Shown here: piece by piece, positions 6,702-14,586 of the stretch
Layout: each line of letters starts with the position of its first letter
Numbering within the stretch: the stretch's first letter is position 1
Source of the DNA: a virus
Length of the DNA stretch: 21,594 nucleotides
Direction: 5' to 3' (one strand)
Virus record (IMG/VR): IMGVR_UViG_3300042401_001556
Span: 1-21,594 of that record
The notes under the pieces: model-generated
The model's database searches: none
What the model was told of the DNA's origin: nothing
The model's input: only the letters and a program-made list of their open reading frames with translations
Program-made: the position numbers and the translations under genes

Positions 6702-8129
6702 ATGAGTATTGCAAACGAAATCCGCTCTGCGGCATCCATTGCCGAAGACCGCATCGCACTCGCTTCCAGCGTGATTGCATTGCGTGATGAAATTTTGGCC
6801 GCTCCTGATGAGGTGCGTGCCGATAAAACCGCCGACCTGCAAGCCGCAAACGACCGGCTTGAGGCTTGCGACAGGGAATATTATCTGGTAAAGGCTGTTG
6901 AAAACGCCAACGCCATGCTCGAAAGCCTGTCGGCCAAGCCACAGCGCCCACAGCCAACCTACAAAGCGGCCACAATTGACCGTCGCAGTGGTCAGGTTCT
7001 TGACGGTGGCGACCTTGCCAGCCTGACAGACACTGAAGCCGTTTCGTCTCGCGACTACAGCAAAGCGTTTGAAGGGCTTCTTGAAGCCCGTGGGAACATC
7101 GACCGCGTGACAAGCCGCAATCATCGCGACATGCTCGAAAGATACGGCAAAGGTGGCGACAGGAACCTTGGATGGAATGAATTCTTTATTCCGTTCAGCA
7201 AGGCGATGACGCTGGCATCGTCCACAAACGGTTCCAATGCCGTGGCTCCTGACTTCCGTTTTGATTTGATCACGCAACGCTCGGTCACACCTAAAGCATT
7301 GCAACTCTGTCGAGTGATCACAACGAACGTGTCCAGCGTCACGTTCCCGAAGAATACCGACGCCAATACCGATGGCGGTTTGGTGGGTACAATCGGAACC
7401 AACAACCGGCCAACAAAAGGTGAAAGCCCAACAGCCACGGCGATCGACACCGGGCCATTTACACAGCTCACCATCACCGCTAAGACCGGCACGATGGTTC
7501 AGGATATTTCGGCTGACTTCTTTCAAGATGCGCCGGGAATGTCCAGCTACCTGCAACAAGAGTCGAGCAAATTGTTTGCGAACCGAATTGACAAAGAAGT
7601 CTTTTCGGCGACCACTCTTTCTGACTCGCTGGAAGCCATTCTGGCCAACACCGGGATCGGCACACAGCTTTCAGGCACATCAGCCAGCCTCGGTTCGACT
7701 GATGCAATCACCTATAACAATCTGGCTGACCTGTTCTTTTCTTTCAAAGAAAGTTACAGCAGCAATTTATCATGGGTCATGAACCGTGCCACACATGGCA
7801 AGCTCTACAAGGTGAAGGATTCCCAAGGAATTCCACTGCTTTCAGGCTTCCAGCAAGGCACGTTTGCGAATTCTCCGGGCTATCAAATGTTTGGAGTTCC
7901 CGCAAATTATGTTGAATATATGCCAGCCTCTGGCGTAGCCAATGCACGCTCGATTCTGATCGGTGATTTCCAAGAGTATTACTTGCTGGTTCGCCAAGGA
8001 TTCACCGTTATCATTGACGACCTGTCAAAGCAAGGTGATAACCTGATTCGGCTGAATTACAAGTACCGCATCGGCGGTGCCGTTCGTGATGCTCGTGCAT
8101 TCGCAAGCATCAAAGAAGCCGTTTCCTGA
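6702..8129 (+). CDS. Major capsid protein, HK97 fold
   Basis: A 475-residue coat protein. The N-terminal 90 or so residues are strongly helical and charged (IALASSVIALRDEILAAPDE, KTADLQAANDRLEACDREYY), consistent with a delta-domain scaffold cut off by the S78 protease. The capsid core follows from about residue 150: TAKTGTMVQDISADFFQDAP, SYLQQESSKLFANRIDKEVF, WVMNRATHGKLYKVKD, and a C-terminal P/A-domain block GDFQEYYLLVRQGFTVIIDD followed by IGGAVRDARAFASIKE. AAAGG lies 10 bases upstream of ATG. A strong terminator follows its stop, matching the need for high expression. Identification as HK97-type is secure; the cleavage site cannot be read from sequence alone. Confidence 0.93.
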   Translation: MSIANEIRSAASIAEDRIALASSVIALRDEILAAPDEVRADKTADLQAANDRLEACDREYYLVKAVENANAMLESLSAKPQRPQPTYKAATIDRRSGQVLDGGDLASLTDTEAVSSRDYSKAFEGLLEARGNIDRVTSRNHRDMLERYGKGGDRNLGWNEFFIPFSKAMTLASSTNGSNAVAPDFRFDLITQRSVTPKALQLCRVITTNVSSVTFPKNTDANTDGGLVGTIGTNNRPTKGESPTATAIDTGPFTQLTITAKTGTMVQDISADFFQDAPGMSSYLQQESSKLFANRIDKEVFSATTLSDSLEAILANTGIGTQLSGTSASLGSTDAITYNNLADLFFSFKESYSSNLSWVMNRATHGKLYKVKDSQGIPLLSGFQQGTFANSPGYQMFGVPANYVEYMPASGVANARSILIGDFQEYYLLVRQGFTVIIDDLSKQGDNLIRLNYKYRIGGAVRDARAFASIKEAVS

Positions 8130-8147
8130 GTTTGGTTTTGTTGGTCA

Positions 8148-8184
8148 ACCCGGCGGGTCCTCCCTGCCCGCCGGGTCTCATTTT
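8148..8184 (+). terminator. Intrinsic terminator after capsid gene
   Basis: ACCCGGCGGG (8148-8157) pairs perfectly with CCCGCCGGGT (8167-8176) around a 9-base loop; a TTTT run follows at 8181-8184. The 10-bp, mostly G-C stem lies 18 bases after the capsid stop and 16 bases before the next gene. All later tail genes run the same way, so it is probably partial: it would make extra capsid mRNA relative to tail mRNA. Confidence 0.8.
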
Positions 8185-8200
8185 AACTTGAGGTAAAACA

Positions 8201-8536
8201 ATGGCCGCATACATATCGCAATCTGAAGCAACCACCTATACCGATGTGATCGGCACATGGGCGGCATCTACTGCTGTGGCCTACCTGTCGGCGGCATCGT
8301 CGTTAATCGACCAATATTGTGCTCGCACTTTTCTCCCTGCTGATTTGACTGCCGATGTGAAATTGGCGATCGCATTAACGGCTGTTCATTTAAAAAATAA
8401 TGGCCAGAATCCCGGTGTCCTCACCAGCGAACGAATTGGCGATTATTCTGCGACTTATCAGATAGCGACTATTGGTGGACTAAATGCGATGGTCATGCAA
8501 CTGCTCCAGCCTTATAGAGTGGTGGTGATGGGATGA
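8201..8536 (+). CDS. Head-tail connector protein (HK97 gp6-like)
   Basis: A 111-residue helical adaptor that would bind the portal ring and connect to the tail. Position just after the capsid gene, size and the helix with SSLIDQYCARTFLPADL followed by KLAIALTAVHLKNN match gp6/gp15-type connectors (the a..iD.yc.R.f pattern). TTGAGGTAA lies 5 bases before the ATG. The stop overlaps the next ATG (ATGA at 8533-8536). Confidence 0.72.
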   Translation: MAAYISQSEATTYTDVIGTWAASTAVAYLSAASSLIDQYCARTFLPADLTADVKLAIALTAVHLKNNGQNPGVLTSERIGDYSATYQIATIGGLNAMVMQLLQPYRVVVMG

Positions 8537-9138
8537 TTAGTCGAGACTTCCGTTTAGACTGGGAGGGCGAAGCGTACAAAGCTCGCCTGCATAAAGAATT
8601 ATCAAAGGCAATCCGCATTTCGGCTGGCAAGGTGCGAAACGCGGCCATCAAACTGCTCAACAAGCCGGGTGCCGCTGCCACAAGAGATCTAAACAAGCAG
8701 ACTGGCAAGGCTTTTAAGGGTTTAAATGCAACTCAGAAGAATGCTTTGACATTCTCCAGCGGATTAAAAAAGGTCCAAGGCTTAAAGACAGTCAAGGGGC
8801 GCAAATCCACACTGCGGTTTGGTGGGACTCATAAGGGTGCCAGCCGGATTTATTGGTATGGTCCCCCTCAGAATCGTTGGACGACTGCTTCTGCACCTGG
8901 CTCGCCACCACACAAGCAAAGTGGCAACCTCCAAAAGATTGTTGTTGAGCCATCACGAGGCGGACTACACGCCAAAGTAGGACCCATGCAAGGCTTGAAG
9001 TATGCACGAATTCAAGAGCTTGGCGGCAAAGGGATGATCAATTTACCTCCTCGTCCATACATGCGACCCGCCATGGAATCACAGCAAGCGGAAATCATGG
9101 AACGGTTCGAGCAAGCGATCCAAAAAGCCTCGGTTTAA
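8533..9138 (+). CDS. HK97 gp10-like neck / tail-joining protein
   Basis: A 201-residue basic protein. The C-terminal half has the gp10 pattern: SAPGSPPHKQSGNLQKIVVE (about 117-136), a strand region ending in KVGP, then YARIQELGGKG and LPPRPYMRPAMESQQAEIME. These residues are conserved in the neck proteins that complete the tail before joining to the head. The N-terminus is longer and more basic than in many relatives (KARLHKELSKAIRI, TQKNALTFSSGLKKVQGLK). Translationally coupled to the connector gene. Assignment rests on motif and gene order. Confidence 0.78.
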   Translation: MISRDFRLDWEGEAYKARLHKELSKAIRISAGKVRNAAIKLLNKPGAAATRDLNKQTGKAFKGLNATQKNALTFSSGLKKVQGLKTVKGRKSTLRFGGTHKGASRIYWYGPPQNRWTTASAPGSPPHKQSGNLQKIVVEPSRGGLHAKVGPMQGLKYARIQELGGKGMINLPPRPYMRPAMESQQAEIMERFEQAIQKASV

Positions 9139-9154
9139 ATCGAAAGAGGGAAAC

Positions 9155-9511
9155 ATGCCATTGCCGGAACGACTTTTAAACTCCTGTGCCACGATCTACC
9201 TGGAAGCCAACGCCAAGGGTTCTATGGGACAGCCGGTGCAAACGCTCACCGTGATCGGCACGCCAAAATGCCGCGTCGATTTCAAGTCCATCCAACGAGA
9301 CGGGCCGCCGATCGAAGGTGAGGCCCAGATATTCTCCGTGTACCTGGCTGGATCATGGCCGTTGACCACAAACCATTGGGTCAAGGTGCTGACCGCATCA
9401 GGCCGGGTGGCGACTGGACAGGTCTCCACATCATCTGAGGCCGCTGGACTGGGCCACAACACCGCTCTGACTGTGATCTGCCGCACACCTGTGCCGGTGG
9501 TGGCCTCATGA
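9155..9511 (+). CDS. Head closure / head-tail joining protein
   Basis: A 118-residue beta-rich protein at the gene-order position of the SPP1 gp16-type head closure (head-tail adaptor) protein. The sequence shows the expected small beta-barrel pattern: strand CATIYLE, a linker, FKSIQRDGPPIEGEAQ, then strands HWVKVLTASGRVATG and ALTVICRT. AAGAGGG lies about 6 bases upstream of ATG. Its stop overlaps the next start by four bases. The assignment is based on size, order and fold-like pattern, not on a decisive motif; a tail-completion role would be the alternative. Confidence 0.6.
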   Translation: MPLPERLLNSCATIYLEANAKGSMGQPVQTLTVIGTPKCRVDFKSIQRDGPPIEGEAQIFSVYLAGSWPLTTNHWVKVLTASGRVATGQVSTSSEAAGLGHNTALTVICRTPVPVVAS

Positions 9512-9885
9512 GCTACAACGTACCGCTGGTTATCCAATCGCACTGGTCCGCACAAACTGGGCTTCCCAGCTTATGGCTGGAATATGCACCAGATCCACTG
9601 GTTCCCCCATTAGCCGTGATGGAGGCGACCGGGTTTTCGCGAACTCCGCTTTCGGCTGGGTCCTATATGGACTCGCACAACTATCGCATCTCGATCTTGA
9701 CCACATCGGCGGAATCGACCTGGTCAATTGGCGAATCGGCAATCGAGAAAATGGACACTCTGGCGGGCGACAAAATTACCTCGGTTCAGATTGAACCGGA
9801 TAGTTTGGCACGTCCGGCAAAGGTTGGTCAGTTGGATGTTTGGGTATTCGAGTTCACATTGAAGGTCGAAATCTTCGACAATTGA
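9508..9885 (+). CDS. Probable tail terminator / minor tail protein
   Basis: A 125-residue protein between the head-closure and tail-tube genes, the usual slot of the tail terminator (lambda gpU / SPP1 gp17 type) that caps the tail tube. It has mixed alpha/beta pattern, with strand-forming segments NYRISILTTSA and LDVWVFEFTLKVEIFDN and a helix around STWSIGESAIEKMDTLAG. No diagnostic motif is visible, so the role is inferred from order. Starts in an ATGA overlap. Confidence 0.5.
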   Translation: MSYNVPLVIQSHWSAQTGLPSLWLEYAPDPLVPPLAVMEATGFSRTPLSAGSYMDSHNYRISILTTSAESTWSIGESAIEKMDTLAGDKITSVQIEPDSLARPAKVGQLDVWVFEFTLKVEIFDN

Positions 9886-9897
9886 AAGAGGTTAGAT

Positions 9898-10350
9898 ATG
9901 GCCATGAAGGGCAAGCCGGTCACGTTCAAAAACGGGACCATCACACTGACTCCACTGGATCAAACCACAGGCACAGCCAACACGACTGCATCCATCAACC
10001 TGATCGCCAAGTCCGGCTCGCTGGACGACAACGTGTCTGTTGCTGAGGCAAACGTGAACTGTGTTGGCAAGATCCGTGCTGCCGGCTCGCTGGACGTGAG
10101 TATTGAAGTCAATGCTTTCGTCTCGTCGGTTACAGGCACAGGCAACGCCAACGGAACGGTCCTGCCGTTTAAAACTGGCGACTATTTGAACGCCAACCTG
10201 GTTGCAGGATCACTCAACTACGAGGGCGAATTCATGCTCGAATCGCTCAAAACTTCTTTGGATGCTGCCGACTTTGTCACGCTGGATTTGTCGCTGAAAA
10301 ACAACGGCGATCCACGCACACGAGTTATCGGCATTGTGAACTGCGTTTAA
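9898..10350 (+). CDS. Major tail tube protein (probable)
   Basis: A 150-residue protein rich in beta strands and Asn/Thr, in the classic slot before the tail chaperones and tape measure protein. The tube-like C-terminal pattern is LVAGSLNYEGEFMLESLKTS followed by DFVTLDLSLKNNGDP: a G-x-Y-x-G strand, a short helix-like link and a strand ending in NG. This resembles the tube-fold core of siphophages and suggests a non-contractile tail. AAAGAGG lies 6-8 bases upstream of ATG. No sheath gene is seen next to it. Confidence 0.65.
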   Translation: MAMKGKPVTFKNGTITLTPLDQTTGTANTTASINLIAKSGSLDDNVSVAEANVNCVGKIRAAGSLDVSIEVNAFVSSVTGTGNANGTVLPFKTGDYLNANLVAGSLNYEGEFMLESLKTSLDAADFVTLDLSLKNNGDPRTRVIGIVNCV

Positions 10351-10369
10351 CACCTGAGAGAGATTTTAT

Positions 10370-10825
10370 ATGGTCTTTGATATTGATGACCTGATCGCTC
10401 GCAAATTCCAGTTCCGGCTCAACAGCCGGAGCTGGATACTTTCCGAGCTGACTGCTGGCGACCGTGCTGAAATTGGCAACGTGCTCAGAGGGATCGTTCC
10501 CAATCCACTGACTGACGCCAAAGAAGCCTGTCGCGACCTGCCACCAGCCACAGCCAAAGAGATTTGGAAGGAAGCGAAACGGCAGTACGCTTATTGGCCT
10601 CCACTTCCTGAAAGTGAAGATGGCCAAGCCTATCTGTTCAGCTCGCGTGAAGTTCAGCAGGCCGTTCTTTATCACGGACTGAAGCGAAACCAGACTGTCA
10701 CGCAAGATGAGGTTAAGGCGTTGGTTGATTCCATCCCTTACCAGACAGCACTCATCAAACTGCTGATGTTTGCGATCACAGGCAGAGGCGCAGACGACCC
10801 AAAAGACAGCTCCTCGCAGGTGTGA
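10370..10825 (+). CDS. Tail assembly chaperone (gpG-like), upstream frame
   Basis: A 151-residue, mostly helical protein between the tail tube and tape measure genes. In lambda-like phages this slot holds gpG and its frameshifted form gpGT, which coat the tape measure protein while the tube polymerises. The helical content (ATAKEIWKEAKRQYAYW, EVKALVDSIPYQTALIKLLM) and size fit. Near its end it contains CCCAAAA (10798-10804) with the phase C CCA AAA, the exact form that permits -1 slippage into the next frame. The unslipped product ends at 10825 in ...DDPKDSSSQV. Confidence 0.75.
   Translation: MVFDIDDLIARKFQFRLNSRSWILSELTAGDRAEIGNVLRGIVPNPLTDAKEACRDLPPATAKEIWKEAKRQYAYWPPLPESEDGQAYLFSSREVQQAVLYHGLKRNQTVTQDEVKALVDSIPYQTALIKLLMFAITGRGADDPKDSSSQV
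10798..10804 (+). promoter_or_regulatory. Programmed -1 ribosomal frameshift site CCCAAAA
   Basis: The heptamer fits X XXY YYZ, and the upstream frame reads C CCA AAA (Pro-Lys), the phase needed for tandem -1 slippage. After slippage translation continues AGA CAG CTC CTC GCA GGT into the 10822 frame with no stop, giving a fusion of about 214 residues (145 + 69). The frame was checked against codons starting at 10370. No obvious strong stem is seen just downstream. Confidence 0.75.
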
Positions 10826-11013
10826 ACTGGCACGACCTGATGAGGCGTTTAGTCTTGGAAGGCCACATGAGATATCAGGACGTTCTGGAGCTGACACCTT
10901 GGCAAATCATGGTGTTGATGGTGGAGAAGCCTGACCTGACAGGCCAGTTGAGCAGGGACACCCTGGATGAATTGATAGATTCTGTGCCGGATGACTGGAA
11001 CGAGGTGCACTGA
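10822..11013 (+). CDS. Tail assembly chaperone, downstream (GT-type) frame
   Basis: The 63-residue open frame (NWHDLMRRLVLEGHMRYQDV) is most likely the C-terminal part of the frameshifted chaperone. By analogy with lambda gpT it would recruit the tape measure protein. A GTG at 10822 overlapping the previous stop would allow separate start, but no convincing ribosome site precedes it, so the frameshift is preferred. The stop overlaps the tape measure ATG (TGATG, 11011-11015). Confidence 0.7.
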   Translation: MNWHDLMRRLVLEGHMRYQDVLELTPWQIMVLMVEKPDLTGQLSRDTLDELIDSVPDDWNEVH

Positions 11014-13058
11014 TGGCCGTTGGAAACCTGTTTGTCAATATCGGTGCAGACACGACTGCCTTGGGTCGCAGTCTGGATAAAGCCAAGTCCATGCTGAAAG
11101 GCATGGGCGGGGCTGTCTCCAGTGGAGGCAAGGGATTGCTGGCCGGTGCCATCATGGGCGGTGGAGCTGCTGTTGCGATGGCTGCAATCAATGCTGCCGG
11201 GGCGGCTGTGCGAGGGATCGGATCAGCAATCAGCGAATCATCCACACGTGGTGCCGATCTCAACGAGACACTCAGCAAGACAGGTGTCTTGATGGGCGAG
11301 GCCACAGCCGATGCGGTGAAGTTTGCGACCGAGCTGCAAAGCAGTGGCCAAGGTCAGATGAAGGATATTCTGGAGAGCATCACAGGCTCGGCGATGGCCA
11401 TGAAAGGTCTTGGCACTGAGACCGGCAAGGCTATCGAAACGGCCAAGCAACTGGAAGCCAGAGTGGGTGATATTGCCAGCCAGGACAATATCGACCCTGC
11501 CAAGATACGTGCAGACCTGCAATCGGCTTTTGCTGGCGAACTTCAGGTTATGCGGAAGTACAAGGTGTTTCTCGATGCTGACAGCCTGAAGGCCACCGGA
11601 CTGCCGATGGGTGAGGCTATCGCCCAAGGCATCATGCAACAGACGCAACGGGCGAAAGGCGACTTTGCAAACACTCGGCTTTCGACTTCCAACATGCAGC
11701 GGACCAACACCAACTCCATCGAAACGATGATGACCAAATTTGGCCAGGCGATTCAGCCTGTGACTCAGGCTTTTGCCTATCTGCAATCTGTCATTTTAAG
11801 TGCGATTGGTGGAGCAGGTTTTGAGGGGTTCACAGGCTTCATCGACCAGATGCGAAACACAATCATTGACATGGCTGATGGTCTTGCGGCGGCTGTCGTG
11901 GGCGTGATCATCCCGTTGGGCCAAGGCCTGATGACTGTGGGTGGATGGTTCATGTCGGTGCTTAGTTCCGTGGGCGGATTCTTTCGTGATGCCATTATCG
12001 GTTTTGGAGGATTCCAAGGGATCTTTGGCCGGATGGGTCTGGAGCTGGCCTATCGTTTAGCCCAAGGCATTGACCTGATCATGCAACCGTTCCGCTTCAT
12101 TGCCAAGCAATTGGGCATCAGCCTGGGCGAAGGCATGACCGGCATCGTTGCCTCTCTTGGCCAGCGCCGAGAGCAGATGGATCAAGAGGCTGGCGACAAG
12201 ATCGCCGAAGCCAACGCCAAGCGTGACGCAGACAAGGCTGCACTCTCTTCAGCTTTGCAGTTAAATGTGCCGACTGGGCCGGGTGCGATTGGTGAAATGC
12301 CGGGGAAAACCATGCCTGCGGACAAGGAAAAAGACAAAGACAAAGGACCGCAGCGAACCGCATTTTCGGCACTGCTGAATAACGCGCAAGGCGAAGACAA
12401 AAAGCAGACCGATTTGCTTGGCCAGATTGCAGCGAACACAGATCTGAAGAATCTGAACGCAGACAACTTCAAAGCCAAGCTGATGGAGAATCCAAGCATT
12501 TCAAAAGAGGATTCTTTAAAATCCAAGCTGATGGAGAATTTAGGGACCCTTCCAAACGCTGACAACTTCAAAGCCAAGCTGATGGAGAATCCAAGCATTT
12601 CAAAAGAGGATTCTTTAAAATCCAAGCTGATGGAGAATTTAGGGACCCTTCCAAACGCTGACAACTTCAAAGCCAAGCTGATGGAGAATCCAAGCATTTC
12701 AAAAGAGGATTCTTTAAAATCCAAGCTGATGGAGAATTTAGGGACCCTTCCAAACGCTGACAACTTCAAAGCCGGTCTTGTCAATAAATCCGGTTTGTCT
12801 CAGGAGGATCCAGCAAAGTCCAAGCTCATGAACAATCCTCTGTCGCCTCTGGAAGGGCCAGCAAACACATCAGCCAAGACCGCCCTCATGAACGGTAAAG
12901 GCTCTGAGACGACTGGCACACCGGCTACGGATGAGACCTTAAAGATGATCGCCCAACTCATCGCCACAGCGCTTGGCGGAACCAGGACAGGTGCGATGGA
13001 CATGGCCACAAAGAAACCCGGCCCAGACCGGTCCCCTCAACTGGTAGGAGCCTACTAA
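11013..13058 (+). CDS. Tail tape measure protein
   Basis: A 681-residue protein that sets tail length and is ejected on infection. Typical features: N-terminal VGNLFVNIGADTTALGRSLD leading into long helices, a hydrophobic Gly/Ala segment at about 41-70, a central hydrophobic stretch from about residue 287 (MADGLAAAVVGVIIPLGQGL, GGWFMSVLSSVGGFF), and a charged, polar C-terminal half. Residues 482-580 are three copies of a 33-residue unit (core DNFKAKLMENPSISKEDS), plus a degenerate fourth copy. With the rule of thumb of about 0.15 nm per residue the tail would be near 100 nm. It overlaps the chaperone stop by one base. Confidence 0.9.
   Translation: MAVGNLFVNIGADTTALGRSLDKAKSMLKGMGGAVSSGGKGLLAGAIMGGGAAVAMAAINAAGAAVRGIGSAISESSTRGADLNETLSKTGVLMGEATADAVKFATELQSSGQGQMKDILESITGSAMAMKGLGTETGKAIETAKQLEARVGDIASQDNIDPAKIRADLQSAFAGELQVMRKYKVFLDADSLKATGLPMGEAIAQGIMQQTQRAKGDFANTRLSTSNMQRTNTNSIETMMTKFGQAIQPVTQAFAYLQSVILSAIGGAGFEGFTGFIDQMRNTIIDMADGLAAAVVGVIIPLGQGLMTVGGWFMSVLSSVGGFFRDAIIGFGGFQGIFGRMGLELAYRLAQGIDLIMQPFRFIAKQLGISLGEGMTGIVASLGQRREQMDQEAGDKIAEANAKRDADKAALSSALQLNVPTGPGAIGEMPGKTMPADKEKDKDKGPQRTAFSALLNNAQGEDKKQTDLLGQIAANTDLKNLNADNFKAKLMENPSISKEDSLKSKLMENLGTLPNADNFKAKLMENPSISKEDSLKSKLMENLGTLPNADNFKAKLMENPSISKEDSLKSKLMENLGTLPNADNFKAGLVNKSGLSQEDPAKSKLMNNPLSPLEGPANTSAKTALMNGKGSETTGTPATDETLKMIAQLIATALGGTRTGAMDMATKKPGPDRSPQLVGAY
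12456..12851 (+). repeat. 99-bp tandem repeat in the tape measure gene
   Basis: Copies at 12456-12554, 12555-12653 and 12654-12752 (33 codons each). Copies 2 and 3 are identical and copy 1 differs from them by a single base (GCA/GCT Ala codon). A clearly diverged fourth copy follows at about 12753-12851. Each unit is itself made of two half-repeats sharing KLMEN (FKAKLMENPSISKEDS and LKSKLMENLGTLPNADN). The reading frame is kept, and the near-identity points to recent expansion. Confidence 0.95.
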
Positions 13059-13059
13059 A

Positions 13060-14091
13060 ATGATTTTCCCTGGCTGGACACCCGTGACCGACGGTTTTGG
13101 CTACACCGCTGAAGCAAATTCCGTGACCTACACAGGCCGTTGGATCGTCCCATGTACTGCGGCCAACCTGCAATTGGCTTTGACTCTGATCGACAGTAAA
13201 GACCGTTTTCTTGCACGCAAAAACGGTGGTCCAACAGCCAGCTATCCTTACAAAGCCAAGATCCAGCAGACACTTCTTTCGGCACTCACAGCTCAGAAGA
13301 TGTCGTTTAAGATTCTTGACACCTACGCACCTAACACCCTCAACGCCAACGGCACATCTGTTGACCTCAACTCAGGCGTCAACACGCTCGAAAATGCGGA
13401 TCTTGCAGAAGTTTCCGTGGAGTGGATGCAAGAGCCGGAGAACACGCTGGGCTTGAACTGTTGCTGGGTGACCATGCAAGGCTCAGGCGAGTTTGTGGAG
13501 TTTGGCGAGAACAACACGGTCGCTGCCAAATACACGGCCGCCGGTATCGCTGGTGGAGCTGGAGCAGACTTTGCCAACGGCACCTTTGCCCCGTTAAACA
13601 AGCCCATGCCCAGAGTCGATGCCAAGGACGTAATTCGCATCGAATTCCCGTGGGTGGATGCATCGCTTGTCAACCTGGCCAACATGACCAAGATGAGAGG
13701 ATCAGTCAACCGCAAGGATATTTCCATCTGGGCGGCTGGAACTCTGCTTTACCTTGGAAGCGACAACGAATACAGCATGTCGCCTCTGGGCTATCCAGGC
13801 TACAAGATCACCCACAACTTTGAGAGCAAGCCACAAGACTGGAACTTGATCGACGCGCCGACCGATGTTCGACCATCCGAGAGCATACGAGCCAAATACC
13901 CGGGCGCTACATCAGAACTGATGGCCTGGTCAACGATGGCGCCTGTGATCACGAACGGAGTGGCCCAAACCTCTGGGCCAAAGAACTCGCACGTCTTCCG
14001 CAGCTACAATTATCAGGACTATACAAGCACCCTCTTCTATTACGGCGTGCTGGCCACAGCTCCAAAACCACCCGTTTCAATTGCCGTCTAA
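13060..14091 (+). CDS. Distal tail / baseplate protein candidate
   Basis: A 343-residue protein immediately after the tape measure gene, where siphophages encode the distal tail or baseplate hub protein. It is beta-rich with scattered Trp/Tyr (MIFPGWTPVTDGFGYTAEAN, ENTLGLNCCWVTMQGSG, KDISIWAAGTLLYLGS, YPGYKITHNFESKPQDWNL). It has no domain I can name. GGTAGGAG (13043-13050) is about 9 bases upstream of ATG 13060. The next gene follows after 12 bases with its own strong ribosome site. Role inferred from position. Confidence 0.55.
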   Translation: MIFPGWTPVTDGFGYTAEANSVTYTGRWIVPCTAANLQLALTLIDSKDRFLARKNGGPTASYPYKAKIQQTLLSALTAQKMSFKILDTYAPNTLNANGTSVDLNSGVNTLENADLAEVSVEWMQEPENTLGLNCCWVTMQGSGEFVEFGENNTVAAKYTAAGIAGGAGADFANGTFAPLNKPMPRVDAKDVIRIEFPWVDASLVNLANMTKMRGSVNRKDISIWAAGTLLYLGSDNEYSMSPLGYPGYKITHNFESKPQDWNLIDAPTDVRPSESIRAKYPGATSELMAWSTMAPVITNGVAQTSGPKNSHVFRSYNYQDYTSTLFYYGVLATAPKPPVSIAV

Positions 14092-14103
14092 GGAGGCTCT
14101 GGT

Positions 14104-14586
14104 ATGGCAGCACTCAACCGACCATTCACCGGACGTGGCTTCATTGCAGGCAACGGAAACCGAGTCAACTATTCATGGTGTGCGGTAGGAACTGGACCAT
14201 CTGACGCCAATCCTCTCATCATCGAGCATGGATCCATATCAGCCACAGAGTCATCCAGCATCACCACTATCGGCACCACAGCCTACAACGGCTTCACAGA
14301 CAGCTATTCTGGACCTACCACAATCTCAGGGACCGTGGATGGATTTGTGACAGCCAGCGACACCGACCACACAAATGACCCTGTGAGCGTGCGGGCAGGA
14401 TCGAAGATGTATTTGATCATCACGGCTGGTTCATGGACGTATGAAGGCTACATTCTGATATCCAATTTCAATATCTCTGTGAACTCAACCGAGATGGCAT
14501 CGGTTCAATTCGGGTATACTTTCAAGACAGTGCCGGTCAAACGAACGCTTGGTTTCTACCGTGGAGGAGCCTGTAACAAGCCATGA
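14104..14586 (+). CDS. Tail protein with tube-like C-terminal pattern
   Basis: A 160-residue beta-rich protein with a very strong ribosome site, AAGGAGG, 6-7 bases before ATG 14104. The C-terminal pattern KMYLIITAGSWTYEGYILIS followed by NFNISVNSTEMASVQFGYTF is similar in layout to tail-tube folds and to the tube protein at 9898 (Y-E-G strand, then a second strand). It might be a second tube-like or tail-tip ring protein, as in phages whose distal tail proteins share the tube fold. Overlaps the next ATG by ATGA. Confidence 0.5.
   Translation: MAALNRPFTGRGFIAGNGNRVNYSWCAVGTGPSDANPLIIEHGSISATESSSITTIGTTAYNGFTDSYSGPTTISGTVDGFVTASDTDHTNDPVSVRAGSKMYLIITAGSWTYEGYILISNFNISVNSTEMASVQFGYTFKTVPVKRTLGFYRGGACNKP

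Noticed and set aside
6564-7559. Long antisense open frame of 331 codons over the protease and capsid genes
   Set aside because: It is opposite to two strongly recognised genes, its sequence is Cys/Arg/Trp-rich without family signs, and no ribosome site was seen.
11238-11786. Antisense frame of 182 codons in the tape measure gene
   Set aside because: Shadow of a secure gene; no start signal or recognisable domain.
12182-12784. Antisense 200-codon frame with three repeated blocks
   Set aside because: The frame is open only because the 99-bp tandem repeats of the tape measure gene lack stops on that strand.
12456-12851. CRISPR array
   Set aside because: The 99-bp units are contiguous without spacers, keep a reading frame and code for protein.
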